DNA from: Tsukamurella sp. M9C
Lineage (GTDB): Bacteria; Actinomycetota; Actinomycetes; Mycobacteriales; Mycobacteriaceae
Assembly (NCBI RefSeq): GCF_020169415.1
Contig: NZ_JAIULG010000004.1
Span: 1 to 64,000 of the forward strand
DNA length: 64,000 bases
Direction: 5' to 3'
The notes beneath the pieces are model-generated. The model was not told where the DNA came from. It worked only from the letters and a program-made list of their open reading frames with translations, and ran no database searches. Position 1 is the first letter of the stretch; every line of letters starts with the position of its first letter. Position numbers and translations under genes: made by a program. Below, in pieces: positions 45,005 through 55,993 of the stretch.

Positions 45005-46431
45005 GCGCGACGACGAACACGGTCTACACCGACTTCTCTGGATGGATCGATCCGCCCGCCGACGTACGTCCTCCGCTGGGGGAGAACGTGACCTGCTCCG
45101 TCGCGGTGATCGGCGGTGGGCTCGCCGGGATGGCGACAGCGCTGCGGCTCGCGGAGTACGGCGTGGACACGATCTTGCTCGAAGCCGCGTTCTGTGGTCG
45201 GGGTGCAGGTTCACGCAACGCTGGGCAGCTGGCCAGCGCGCCGGGCGGTGACATTCAGCTCCTGGATCTGTTGTACCGCAAGCGGATGCCGGCGATCATC
45301 CGCCTCACCGAGAACGCGGCCGCGCACGTGGAAGAGCTCATTGCGGCGCGGGGGATCGACTGCGACTACGAGGCCACCGGCAACGTCTTCGCCGCGGTCT
45401 CCCGCGGTCAGCTGGGGCGGACGCGGCGGATCGCGAACATCTTGCGCAGGGCCGGCGCCGAGGTCGAGGAGGGCAATGCCCGCGAGCTGGGGATCCCCCA
45501 CGGATTCCTCGGCGGTATGCGGGAGGTCCACGGCGGCATCATGAACCCGGGGAAGTTTCTCCGCGGGCTGCGCACGGCGGTGCTCGGCTCGTCGGCCCGG
45601 GTCTTCGAGCAGTCCAAGGTCACCGACATCATCCGGGATGGGGCCGACGTGGTCGTCGAGACACCCGGCGGAATCGTCCGGGCCGGCACCGTCGTCCTCG
45701 CCACGAACGCCTACGCGGGCGAGTGGGACATCACCCCGAAGTGGTTGTCCTCCCCGATGTGGGTGACCGAGGTCGAGACCGAGCCGATCGATCCGGAGCG
45801 GCTCGCCGCGCTCGGCTGGACGAGCCGGTCCGGGCTCGTGACGCAGCACAACCTCATGGAGAACTACCGCCTCACCGCACGCAACACCATCGTGTTCGGG
45901 GTGCGCAGGATCCAGCGCGCCGTCGAATACCCTCTCCCCGAGCGCAATCCGGATCCGTCCGTGGTCGCCGAGCTGACGGAGGCCTTTCACCGCCGGTTCC
46001 CGCCGCTGGCCGACGTGGCCGTCGCGCGGGCGTGGGGCGGCTGGATCGGCATCACGGCGAGCTGGCTGCCCGTGGCCGGAACGACCGGAGGCAACGTCTA
46101 TTACTCCCTCGCGTGCAACGGTCACGGCCTGGCGCAGGCGCCGTACATCGGTGCCCTCATCGCCGACCGGATCGCGACCGGCGCGATGCCGGAGGACCTG
46201 CGCACCGTGTGGGCCGATGTGCCGCGGTTCGGCCGCGCCGTGGGGCTGCTCATGGGTCGCCTCGGGGTCCGCGCCGCCTGGGCGCTCGACCGGTTCAACG
46301 ACGCGGTCAATGGCAGTCGACGCATCGCCCGACGTGGTTTCGCGGCCGGCCGATCGGAGGGACCGCCCCCGCCGCCTCCCGGCGCGCTACCCCGCTCTGA
46401 CCGCATACCCGCCTGCGACCTGCGGAAATGA
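45001..46431 (+). CDS. FAD-dependent oxidoreductase, DAO family (gamma-glutamylputrescine oxidase PuuB-like)
   Basis: A 476-residue protein. The FAD motif VIGGGLAGMATAL is at residues 37-49, with GRGAGSRNAGQL near 66-77 in the position of the PuuB/glycine-oxidase-type loop. GWIGITASWLPVAG and NGHGLAQAPYIGALIAD complete the C-terminal FAD region. In the Puu pathway this enzyme oxidises the gamma-glutamylated amine. The last ~50 residues are a Pro-rich, low-similarity tail. It overlaps the seven-TM gene by 4 nt, and the divergent operon supplies the glutamyl synthetase and amidohydrolase, so it is the likely oxidase of the glutamylated amine. Confidence 0.82.
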   Translation: MSATTNTVYTDFSGWIDPPADVRPPLGENVTCSVAVIGGGLAGMATALRLAEYGVDTILLEAAFCGRGAGSRNAGQLASAPGGDIQLLDLLYRKRMPAIIRLTENAAAHVEELIAARGIDCDYEATGNVFAAVSRGQLGRTRRIANILRRAGAEVEEGNARELGIPHGFLGGMREVHGGIMNPGKFLRGLRTAVLGSSARVFEQSKVTDIIRDGADVVVETPGGIVRAGTVVLATNAYAGEWDITPKWLSSPMWVTEVETEPIDPERLAALGWTSRSGLVTQHNLMENYRLTARNTIVFGVRRIQRAVEYPLPERNPDPSVVAELTEAFHRRFPPLADVAVARAWGGWIGITASWLPVAGTTGGNVYYSLACNGHGLAQAPYIGALIADRIATGAMPEDLRTVWADVPRFGRAVGLLMGRLGVRAAWALDRFNDAVNGSRRIARRGFAAGRSEGPPPPPPGALPRSDRIPACDLRK

Positions 46432-46508
46432 ACACTCGGCCTCTGGTGTGCGACGCCGTCCGGCGTTAAGATCAGCGGTGGACGTGGGGGCCTCACAGGA
46501 GGTGCTCG

Positions 46509-46781
46509 ATGAAGCGGACGGTACGGACATTCGCGGTGGCGGCGTGCGCGGTCGCGCTGTTCGGAGGAGGCGGTGCGGGCGCTGCCTCCGCCGATCCCAC
46601 CCCGGCGCCGCCCCCGGTCGGGTCGACGTGCGGCAAACCCGGCGAGAACAAGGTGATCACCACGATCCGCACCTGCGCGAAGGTCAACTCCTCGTGCACG
46701 GGCTACGACATGATGATCATCGGCCGCGTCGACAAGTGGGGTCACTGCGTGATCCCCGGCATGAACGGGACCACCTGGTGA
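46509..46781 (+). CDS. Small secreted protein with four cysteines
   Basis: A 90-residue precursor. A signal peptide (VRTFAVAACAVALFGGGG... ending ASA-DP near residues 28-30) is followed by a Pro-rich start and a ~55-residue mature domain with Cys in STCGKPG, RTCAKVNSSC and GHCVIPG, likely two disulfides. AGGAGG lies about 7 nt before the ATG. The dipZ gene starts 1 nt after its stop; DipZ-type thiol chemistry outside the membrane would suit a disulfide-rich secreted protein. No family is recognised. Confidence 0.65.
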   Translation: MKRTVRTFAVAACAVALFGGGGAGAASADPTPAPPPVGSTCGKPGENKVITTIRTCAKVNSSCTGYDMMIIGRVDKWGHCVIPGMNGTTW

Positions 46782-46782
46782 C

Positions 46783-48477
46783 GTGAGCGAGCTCGCGCTC
46801 CCGCTCGTCGGCCTCGTCGGTGGCGTCCTCGCGGGAGTCTCCCCGTGCGTGCTCCCGGTCCTGCCCGTCGTCCTGCTCGGCAGCGCCGGGACCGGGTCCG
46901 ACGGTGCCCGCACCTCGCGCGCCCGGCCGGTCGCGATCGTCGCCGGCCTGGTGCTCAGCTTCTCGCTGTTCACGCTGTTCGGCACCGTCGTCCTCTCGCT
47001 GCTGCACCTGCCCGCGGGGCTGATCCGCTGGATCGGGATCGGGGGGCTGCTCCTGCTAGGCGTCGCGATGCTGGTACCGCCGCTGGAGCAGCTGCTCGAA
47101 CGGCCCTTCGCCCGCCTGCCGCAGCGCGTTCCGGGCCTCAAGGGCGACGGCGCAGCGGGCGGCTTCGCGCTCGGCGTCGCCCTCGGCGCGGTCTACGTGC
47201 CCTGCGCCGGGCCGGTGCTCGCCGCGATCGCGCTGGCGGGCGCCACCGACACCATCGGCCCACGCACCCTGATCCTCACCGCGGCGTTCGCCGTCGGCAC
47301 CGCGATCCCGTTGCTCGCGATCGCCCTCACCGGCCACCGCCTGGCCGATCGGGTGCGCGCGCTGCAGCGGCGTCAGCGCACGATCCGCGCGGTCGGCGGC
47401 GTCCTCGTCATCGCCCTCGCGGTCGCTCTCGCGCTCGGCGTCACCGACCTCATCCAGCGCCGGGTGCCCGACTACACCCAGGCCGTCGGCGACCGGCTCG
47501 GCGCCGCGGCGATCGCCCCGCAGGTGGCGGGCACGGGCTCCCGTCAGCAGTGCCAGCAGGCCGCGTTCACCGGGACCGCGCAGCTCGCGGACTGCGGGCC
47601 GGCTCCCGAGTTCGCCGGCATCGACCCGTGGCTCGGCGGCGCGGCGCGCACGATGGCGGGCCTGCGCGGCAAGGTCGTCCTCATCGACTTCTGGGCCTAC
47701 TCGTGCATCAACTGCCAGCGCGAGCTCCCGCACGCCGAGGCGTGGTGGAAGAACTACCGCGACCTCGGCTTCGAGGTGATCGGCGTGCACACGCCGGAGT
47801 ACGCCTTCGAGCACGACGTCGGCAACGTCACCGCGGGCGCGCGCAAGCTGGGGCTGACCTTCCCGATCGCCGTCGACAACCGCACCGCCACGTGGAGCGC
47901 CTACCGCAACGTGGCCTGGCCCGCCGGCTACCTCGTCGACGCCACCGGGACCATCCGCCTCGTCACCCTCGGCGAGGGGCACTACGACAAGGCCGAGACC
48001 GCGATCCGCTCCCTCCTGCTCGCCGCGCGCCCCGGCGCGACCCTCCCACCCGCCACCGACGTCCCCGACGCGACGCCCCGCAACAAGGACCGGACGCCCG
48101 AGCTCTACCTCGGCGCCGAGAAGCAGCAGGGCTACGGCGGCCCCGGCGACTACGAGGTCGGCACCCGCGTGTTCACCCTCCCGGCGACCGTGCAGCCCAA
48201 CACCTTCGCCCTCGACGGGGCCTGGACCGTCGGCTCCGAGGACATCCGCGCGGGGGAGCGCGCCGCCCTCACGCTCGCCTACACGGCGCAGCGCGTCTAC
48301 CTCGACGTCGGCGGCACCGGCACGCTCACCGTCACCGAGGGCGGAGCGACCCGCACGATCCCCGTCGACGGTCCGCCCGACATCCGCACCGTCGTCGACC
48401 GCCCGGCCTCCGGGGTGGGCACCGTCACCGTCGCCCTCAGTCCCGGCCTGACCGCCTACTCGTTCACGTTCGGCTGA
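46783..48477 (+). CDS. dipZ: DipZ: CcdA-like membrane domain fused to thioredoxin-like domain
   Basis: A 564-residue protein in three parts. A CcdA/DsbD-like membrane part has paired Cys at 22 (SPCVLP) and 141 (VPCAGP). An extracytoplasmic thioredoxin-like domain has the active-site CINC at 308-311 (WAYSCINCQRELPH). A C-terminal beta-rich domain (about 420-564) is typical of the mycobacterial DipZ C-terminus. It carries reducing power across the membrane for cytochrome c maturation and extracellular thiol redox control. The GTG start follows the small secreted Cys protein by 1 nt; its end overlaps the convergent NUDIX gene by 22 nt. Confidence 0.9.
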   Translation: MSELALPLVGLVGGVLAGVSPCVLPVLPVVLLGSAGTGSDGARTSRARPVAIVAGLVLSFSLFTLFGTVVLSLLHLPAGLIRWIGIGGLLLLGVAMLVPPLEQLLERPFARLPQRVPGLKGDGAAGGFALGVALGAVYVPCAGPVLAAIALAGATDTIGPRTLILTAAFAVGTAIPLLAIALTGHRLADRVRALQRRQRTIRAVGGVLVIALAVALALGVTDLIQRRVPDYTQAVGDRLGAAAIAPQVAGTGSRQQCQQAAFTGTAQLADCGPAPEFAGIDPWLGGAARTMAGLRGKVVLIDFWAYSCINCQRELPHAEAWWKNYRDLGFEVIGVHTPEYAFEHDVGNVTAGARKLGLTFPIAVDNRTATWSAYRNVAWPAGYLVDATGTIRLVTLGEGHYDKAETAIRSLLLAARPGATLPPATDVPDATPRNKDRTPELYLGAEKQQGYGGPGDYEVGTRVFTLPATVQPNTFALDGAWTVGSEDIRAGERAALTLAYTAQRVYLDVGGTGTLTVTEGGATRTIPVDGPPDIRTVVDRPASGVGTVTVALSPGLTAYSFTFG

Positions 48478-48926
48478 GCGCCCGAGGCTCGCCCGCGCGT
48501 GAGCACCCCGAGGGCGACGTCGACGATCTCCGCGCGGGGCTGCAGCTCCCGGGCCCGTTCGAGCGGGACCCATTCCGCGAAATCCGTGGTGCCGCCGACC
48601 TCGATGGTGCCGAGCGCGCCGGAGTCGATGGCGACCTCGACGAGGAACCGCTGCGAGCGCACCGGCGCGCGGGTCGCGGTGGCGGGCACCGTGATGTGGT
48701 TCTCCGCCAGGAACCGGCCCGGGGTCACCCGGTAGCCGGTCTCCTCCTCGAACTCGCGGACCAGCGCGTCGTGGAGGGTCTCGTCGAACTCCACGCCCCC
48801 GCCCGGCATGGTCCAGCAGGGCGGCGCGCCCGTGCTGCCGTTGAACCAGGTCAGGAGGAGCTCGTCGGCCTCGTTCACGACGAGGCCGTACACCGCGAGG
48901 CGTGTGTGGAACTCGGTGAAGTGCAT
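48456..48926 (-). CDS. NUDIX hydrolase
   Basis: A 156-residue protein with a complete Nudix box: G43, E49, then R57-E58-F59 and E61-E62, G64 (GX5EX7REUXEEXGU). The preceding PPCWTMPGGGVE is the usual strand into the box. It hydrolyses a nucleoside diphosphate linked to some group X; the substrate cannot be told. It is convergent with dipZ and divergent from the citrate transporter gene. Confidence 0.87.
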   Translation of the reverse strand: MHFTEFHTRLAVYGLVVNEADELLLTWFNGSTGAPPCWTMPGGGVEFDETLHDALVREFEEETGYRVTPGRFLAENHITVPATATRAPVRSQRFLVEVAIDSGALGTIEVGGTTDFAEWVPLERARELQPRAEIVDVALGVLTRGRASGAQPNVNE

Positions 48927-49057
48927 CGACTCAGCGTAGGACCGGCCCGCGCGAAACGCGCAAAAGGGCGACTAACACGCACAAGCGCGCGCTGTGAACG
49001 TCGTCACCCCCATGCTCCTCGTGTTACCCCGATCACTCATCCACGAGGAGAAACCCC

Positions 49058-50428
49058 ATGCTGACAGTCCTGGGACTGACCATGGTCGCGGCGTTCATGG
49101 TCGTCATCATGACCCGCCGCGCGACGCCCATCGTCGCGCTGATCGCCGTCCCGGTGATCTTCGGCCTGCTGGCCGGTGCCGGCACGGGCATCGGCAAGAT
49201 GATCACCGGCGGCATCGAGGACCTCGCGCCGACCGCCGCGATGCTCTTCTTCGCCATCATCTTCTTCGGCGTGATGATCGACGTCGGGCTCTTCGACCCG
49301 GTCGTGCGGGCGGTGGTCCGCGTCGTCGGCGAGGACCCGGCCAAGCTCGTGCTCGGCACCGCTGTCCTGGCGGGGGTGGTCTCGCTCGACGGTGACGGCT
49401 CGACCACGTTCATCGTCACCACCTCCGCGCTGCTGCCGCTGTACCTCAAGCTCGGCGTCAGCCCGGTCGTGCTCACCGTGGTCGCGGGCCTCGCCAACGG
49501 CACCATGAACATCCTCCCGTGGGGCGGGCCCACCGCCCGCGCCGCGGCGGCGCTGAAGATCTCGCCGTCCGAGGTCTTCGTGCCGATGATCCCCTCGCTG
49601 ATCGCGGGCATGGTCGTCGTCCTCGCCTTCGCCTGGCACCTCGGGCTCATGGAGCGCAAGCGGCTCGGCAGCATCGTGATCCGCGAGCGCGTCCTCGCCG
49701 GCGCGGGCGCCACCGGCGGCACAGTCGGGGGCGACGGCGGCACAGACGCGCCCGTCCCGCCCACCGGCGGCACCGGCGACAGCGCCCTCACGGCCGTCAC
49801 CGGCGCGCACGGCAACCCGAAGCTGATGTGGTTCAACGCCGGTCTCACCGTCGCCCTGCTGTCGGTGCTCACGCTCGACCTGCTGCCGATCCCCGTGCTC
49901 TTCATGATCGCCGCCGCGATCGCGCTGGCCGTCAACTTCCCGCAGGTCGCCGATCAGCAGGAGGCCATCACCCGACACTCGAAGTCGATCGTCTCGGTCG
50001 TCGGAATGGTCTTCGCCGCAGCAGTTCTCACCGGCGTCTTCAAGGGCACCGGCATGGTGGATTCCGTCGCGGCGTGGGTCACCGGCATCATCCCGTCGTC
50101 GATGGGCCCGCACCTGGCCGTCATCACCGGCATCCTGTCCATCCCCTTCACCTTCCTGATGTCCAACGACGCCTTCTACTTCGGCATCCTGCCCGTGCTC
50201 TCGGAGACGGCGAGCCACTACGGGATCAGTGCCGCCGAGATGGCCCGCGCGTCGATCACCGGGCAGCCCTTCCACATGCAGAGCCCGCTGGTGCCCGCCA
50301 TCCTGCTGCTCGTCGCCCTCGCGGGCGTCGGACTGGCCGATCACCACAAGAAGGTGCTCTGGCGCGCGTTCGTCGTCTCGATCGTCATGCTCGTGGTCGG
50401 TGTCCTCCTCGGCCAGATCCCCTTCTGA
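49058..50428 (+). CDS. citM: Citrate transporter, CitMHS family
   Basis: A 456-residue protein with 11-12 TM segments of the CitMHS family, which takes up citrate complexed with a divalent metal such as Mg2+ or Ca2+. Landmarks are LDGDGSTTFIVTTSALLPLY, GLANGTMNILPWGGPT in the middle, and FTFLMSNDAFYFGILPVL near the end. A Gly/Thr-rich loop (residues ~220-245) separates the halves. GAGGAG lies 8 nt before the ATG. It is directly upstream of a CitA/CitB-type two-component system, which almost certainly senses citrate or a related acid and controls it. Confidence 0.88.
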   Translation: MLTVLGLTMVAAFMVVIMTRRATPIVALIAVPVIFGLLAGAGTGIGKMITGGIEDLAPTAAMLFFAIIFFGVMIDVGLFDPVVRAVVRVVGEDPAKLVLGTAVLAGVVSLDGDGSTTFIVTTSALLPLYLKLGVSPVVLTVVAGLANGTMNILPWGGPTARAAAALKISPSEVFVPMIPSLIAGMVVVLAFAWHLGLMERKRLGSIVIRERVLAGAGATGGTVGGDGGTDAPVPPTGGTGDSALTAVTGAHGNPKLMWFNAGLTVALLSVLTLDLLPIPVLFMIAAAIALAVNFPQVADQQEAITRHSKSIVSVVGMVFAAAVLTGVFKGTGMVDSVAAWVTGIIPSSMGPHLAVITGILSIPFTFLMSNDAFYFGILPVLSETASHYGISAAEMARASITGQPFHMQSPLVPAILLLVALAGVGLADHHKKVLWRAFVVSIVMLVVGVLLGQIPF

Positions 50429-50456
50429 GCGCGGCTCGGATGGCTAGGCTGAGCCG

Positions 50457-52082
50457 ATGCCCAGGATCCGGCTGCGCACGCAGATCCTCCTGCTCCAGGT
50501 GGTGATCATCATCGTCAGCCTCGCCGCCGGCTTCGGCATCGTCCTGCATCGCGTGGACGCCGACACCCGCACCGAGTACGGACACCGGGCCGAGGCGATC
50601 GCCGAGACGGTCGCGTCCGACACCGACGTCCGCGCCGGCGCCGCCACCCAGTCGGCGGCGCGCCGCGCAGGCCACCCCGCCACGCAGCAGGAACTCGCCG
50701 CCGCTCCGCTCCAGCGCCAGGCGGTCGCCATCACCGAGCGCACGGGCGTGCTCTTCGTGGTCATCGCCGACGACGCGGGCTACCGCATCGCCCACCCGGA
50801 CTCCGCCCAGCTCGGGGCGCCGTTGAGCACGGACCCGTCCACCGCCCTGGGCGGCGAGATCGAGGTGACCCAGCAGCGGGGCACCCTCGGCGACTCCGTC
50901 CGCGCGAAGGCTCCGGTGCTCGGTAACGACGGTGCCGTCGTCGGGCTGGTCAGCGTCGGCATCTCCACCGAGACCGTGGCCGAGGCGGCCCGGCGCACGC
51001 TGCTCCTGCTGGCGGCATTGGCCGCCCTCGCACTCGCCGTCGGGATCCTCGGTTCCGGCCTGCTCGCCCGACGGTGGCGCCGCCTCACTCTGGGCCTCGA
51101 GCCGGAGGAGATGGCGGAGCTCATCCGCGAGCAGAACGCGGTGCTGTACTCGGGCTCGGAGGGCGTGATCGCCATCGACGCGCAGGGCGTCGCCCGGGTC
51201 ATCAACGACCGCGCCCGCGAGCTGCTCGGGGTCACCGCGGAGGCGGGCACCCCGCTCGCCGGCCTCGGGCTCACGGACCGGGTCGCGAGCGTCGTCGCGA
51301 CGCCCACCGAGGTGCCCGTCGCCGCCGCCGTGAACGAGCGGGTCGTCCTCGTCGCCTCGCGCCGGGTCCACCGCGGCGACACCGACCTGGGCACCGTCCT
51401 CACCGCGGTCGACCGCACCGACGTCGAGGCGCTCACCCGCGAGCTCGATTCGGTGCAGGCGATGAGCGCGGCACTGCGGGCGCAGCGGCACGAGTCCGCG
51501 AACCGGGTGCACGTCGTCGCCGGGCTGCTCCGCGACGGACGCACCGACGAGGCCCTGGCCTACCTGGACGAGATCGCCGGCCGCGCGGGCGTCCTCCCGG
51601 TCTCCGGCCTCGATCGACTCGACGAGCCGCACCTGCGGGCCTTCGTCTCCGCCAAGGCGGCGCGCGCCCGCGAGCGGGGCGTCGTCCTGCGCGTCGGCGC
51701 CGACACCGCGCTCGTCGGCGTGCTCACACACCCCGTCGACACCACCACCCTCGTCGGCAACCTCCTCGACAACGCCATCGACGCCGCGGGCGACGGCCCC
51801 GAACCACGGGAGGTCGAACTCGACGTGCTCCGCGACGGCGACGATCTCGCCGTCATCGTCGTCGACAGCGGCCCGGGCTTCGCCGTCGACGACCCGTTCG
51901 TCGAGGGGGTCAGCACCCGCACCGACCCGACGGTGCCCGGCGGCCGCGGGCTGGGACTGGTCATCGCCCGACAGGTCGCCCGCGGGCACGGGGGAGACGT
52001 GACAGTGGTGGCCCGGGGCGGCGACGGCGAGCCCACCACGGTGATGGCAACGCTGCCGGAAGGGGTGCGCGACGATGCCTGA
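50457..52082 (+). CDS. Sensor histidine kinase, CitA/DcuS type
   Basis: A 541-residue membrane kinase. TM1 is near residues 10-30, an extracytoplasmic PAS-like sensor follows (about 31-180; ERTGVLFVVIADDAGYRIAH), then TM2 (about 183-203), a cytoplasmic PAS (YSGSEGVIAIDAQG), the phospho-acceptor H345 in HESANRVHVVAGLL and the ATPase domain (NLLDNAIDAAG, GPGF, GRGLGLVIA). The family senses citrate, fumarate or similar acids. TAGGCT (50445-50450) ends 6 nt before the ATG. The regulator gene overlaps its end by 8 nt. Confidence 0.9.
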   Translation: MPRIRLRTQILLLQVVIIIVSLAAGFGIVLHRVDADTRTEYGHRAEAIAETVASDTDVRAGAATQSAARRAGHPATQQELAAAPLQRQAVAITERTGVLFVVIADDAGYRIAHPDSAQLGAPLSTDPSTALGGEIEVTQQRGTLGDSVRAKAPVLGNDGAVVGLVSVGISTETVAEAARRTLLLLAALAALALAVGILGSGLLARRWRRLTLGLEPEEMAELIREQNAVLYSGSEGVIAIDAQGVARVINDRARELLGVTAEAGTPLAGLGLTDRVASVVATPTEVPVAAAVNERVVLVASRRVHRGDTDLGTVLTAVDRTDVEALTRELDSVQAMSAALRAQRHESANRVHVVAGLLRDGRTDEALAYLDEIAGRAGVLPVSGLDRLDEPHLRAFVSAKAARARERGVVLRVGADTALVGVLTHPVDTTTLVGNLLDNAIDAAGDGPEPREVELDVLRDGDDLAVIVVDSGPGFAVDDPFVEGVSTRTDPTVPGGRGLGLVIARQVARGHGGDVTVVARGGDGEPTTVMATLPEGVRDDA

Positions 52083-52734
52083 CGAGCTGCGGATCCTCGT
52101 CGTCGACGACGACTTCCGGGTGGCCGCGATGCACGCGAAGATCGTGGACGCCATGGTCGGCCTGACGACGGCGGGCTCCGCGCGCACGCTGTCGGAGGCG
52201 CGGGCCATTCTCGAGCGGGACCGGGTCGACCTCGCCCTGGTCGACGTCTATCTGCCGGACGGCTCCGGCATCGACCTGGTGCGTGAGATGCGCTGCGACG
52301 CCTTCATCCTCGGCGCCGCGGACGATGCCGCCAGCGTCCGGGCGGGCCTTGCTGCGGGCGCGCTGCAGTACCTCATCAAGCCCTTCGCGACCACGGAGCT
52401 CGCGCGCCGGCTCGGCGCCTACACGGCGTACCGCCGGATCCTCGGCACGGCGGAGGTCACCCAGGAGCAGGTCGATGCCGCCGCCTCCGTACTGCGCAGC
52501 GAACGGCCCGCCCCGCGCCGCGACGAGGGCGGTTCGGTCACCGAACGACGGATCGTCGAAGCGCTGCGCGCCGCCGACGGCCCGATGCTCGCCGACGACA
52601 TCGCCGCCGAGGTCGGCGTCTCGCCGGCGACCGCCCGCCGGTACCTCGCGGAACTGGTTCGGGAGGGCACGCTGACGATGGCCTTGCAGTACGGCGCGAC
52701 GGGCCGGCCGCGCCAGCGGTACACGCTGAGCTGA
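52075..52734 (+). CDS. Response regulator, CitB/DpiA type
   Basis: A 219-residue two-domain regulator. The receiver domain has the acidic pair D11-D12, the phospho-acceptor D57 (LVDVYLPDGSG) and K102 (YLIKPF). A linker leads to a C-terminal helix-turn-helix (DDIAAEVGVSPATARRYLAEL). It is coupled to the CitA-type kinase gene by overlap and probably activates the citrate transporter gene upstream in response to citrate or a related di- or tricarboxylate. Confidence 0.9.
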   Translation: MPDELRILVVDDDFRVAAMHAKIVDAMVGLTTAGSARTLSEARAILERDRVDLALVDVYLPDGSGIDLVREMRCDAFILGAADDAASVRAGLAAGALQYLIKPFATTELARRLGAYTAYRRILGTAEVTQEQVDAAASVLRSERPAPRRDEGGSVTERRIVEALRAADGPMLADDIAAEVGVSPATARRYLAELVREGTLTMALQYGATGRPRQRYTLS

Positions 52735-52820
52735 GCCGTCTTCCGCACCGCGCGATGTCCGCGAGCGGATCGACCGACTCGCCGGGTACCGCGCCCCCGG
52801 TGGCGCTAGAGTCCGAAGCC

Positions 52821-54005
52821 ATGAGAATCACTCGGTTCGCGCTCGCCGGCATCACCGCACTCGTCGGATCCGGGCTGTTCCTCGCCCCGGCCGGCGCCGC
52901 GCCGAACTGGTCCGGCCTCGACGTCGCGAATTACGCCGGGCCGATCCCCGCGAAGGGCGGCCAGCAGATCCGGTCCGTGGACCTCGATCCCGCGCTCTCG
53001 ATCCCCGGCGCGGGGACGGCCAAGCGGGTGCTCTACTCGACGACCGATCAGCACGGCAAGCCCGCGACCAGCACCGGTGCGATCTTCGTGCCGAAGGGGC
53101 CCGCGCCCGCGGGCGGCTGGCCGGTCATCGCGTGGGCGCACGGCACCGTCGGCCTCGGTGACACCTGCGCCCCGTCGGCGAATCCCCGGTCCGCCCGCGA
53201 CCGCGAGTACCTCGGGCACTGGTTGTCGCAGCGGTACGCCGTCGTCGCCTCCGACTACGCCGGGCTCGGGACGCCGGGCCTCATGAGCTACCTCAACAGC
53301 GTCTCGACTGCGCACAACGTGGTCGACTCCGTCGTCGCGGCGCACCAGGACCCGTCGCTGCAGCTGTCGAAGAAGTGGGCGATCGTCGGCCAGTCGCAGG
53401 GTGGCGGCGCCGCCGTCAACAGCGCCCGGTGGGCGACCGAGTTCAGCGCCGGGAGCGGCCTGGACTTCCGCGGCGTCGTGGCCACGGGCACACCGTTCAA
53501 GATAGAGGAGGTCGTGAAGAACGTCGGGCCCGCGAGTGGTCTGCCCGGCGGACTCAGCTCCGCCGCGACGTCGTACACCGCCTACATCCTGGCGGGGGTC
53601 CGCGAGGCGAACCCCGGCGTGGACTTCGACTCGGTCCTCACCCCGCGCGGCAGGGCGGCCGCCGCGAAGGCCGAGGTGCAGTGCTACGCGCAGCTCAGCA
53701 CGACCCTCGCCGGGCAGAAGCCGACGGACTTCCTCACCGCGAAGGTCAGCACGGTCCCCGGCGCGAGCGCCGCCCTCGACCGGTACATGGGTACCCCCAC
53801 GTCGGGCTACGACCGGCCGGTGTTCCTCGGCGTCGGCCTCAAGGACACCGACGTGCCCGTCCAGTCCTCGATCGCCCTCGCCGCCGCGCTGAAGAAGAGC
53901 GGCACGACGGTCGAGCTGCACCAGTACCCGAACGCCGACCACAGCGGCGCCGTCCTCGAATCCATGAAGGACTCGACCCCCTTCCTCGCCCGCGTCTTCG
54001 CCTGA
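52821..54005 (+). CDS. Secreted lipase-family alpha/beta hydrolase
   Basis: A 394-residue precursor with a Sec signal peptide (residues 1-27, ending GAA-PNW). The hydrolase fold shows WAHGTVGLGDTCAPS (oxyanion region), the nucleophile S192 in GQSQGG, an acid in GVGLKDTDVPV and the catalytic His in NADHSG. This matches the secretory lipase (LIP) family common in actinobacteria, acting on extracellular lipid esters. ATG 52821 is used because TAGAGT (52807-52812) lies 8 nt before it and the signal peptide starts there; the longer frame from 52755 adds no sensible sequence. Confidence 0.85.
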   Translation: MRITRFALAGITALVGSGLFLAPAGAAPNWSGLDVANYAGPIPAKGGQQIRSVDLDPALSIPGAGTAKRVLYSTTDQHGKPATSTGAIFVPKGPAPAGGWPVIAWAHGTVGLGDTCAPSANPRSARDREYLGHWLSQRYAVVASDYAGLGTPGLMSYLNSVSTAHNVVDSVVAAHQDPSLQLSKKWAIVGQSQGGGAAVNSARWATEFSAGSGLDFRGVVATGTPFKIEEVVKNVGPASGLPGGLSSAATSYTAYILAGVREANPGVDFDSVLTPRGRAAAAKAEVQCYAQLSTTLAGQKPTDFLTAKVSTVPGASAALDRYMGTPTSGYDRPVFLGVGLKDTDVPVQSSIALAAALKKSGTTVELHQYPNADHSGAVLESMKDSTPFLARVFA

Positions 54006-54089
54006 TCGCACGGCTGCGCGGAGGCGGCGCTTGACCGTGCCCCGACGGCATGGTTTCTCCTGGAGTCACCCGCCGAAAGGAGTACCACC

Positions 54090-55979
<1,890 letters not shown>

Positions 55980-55993
55980 CGCAGGGCCGGGCC

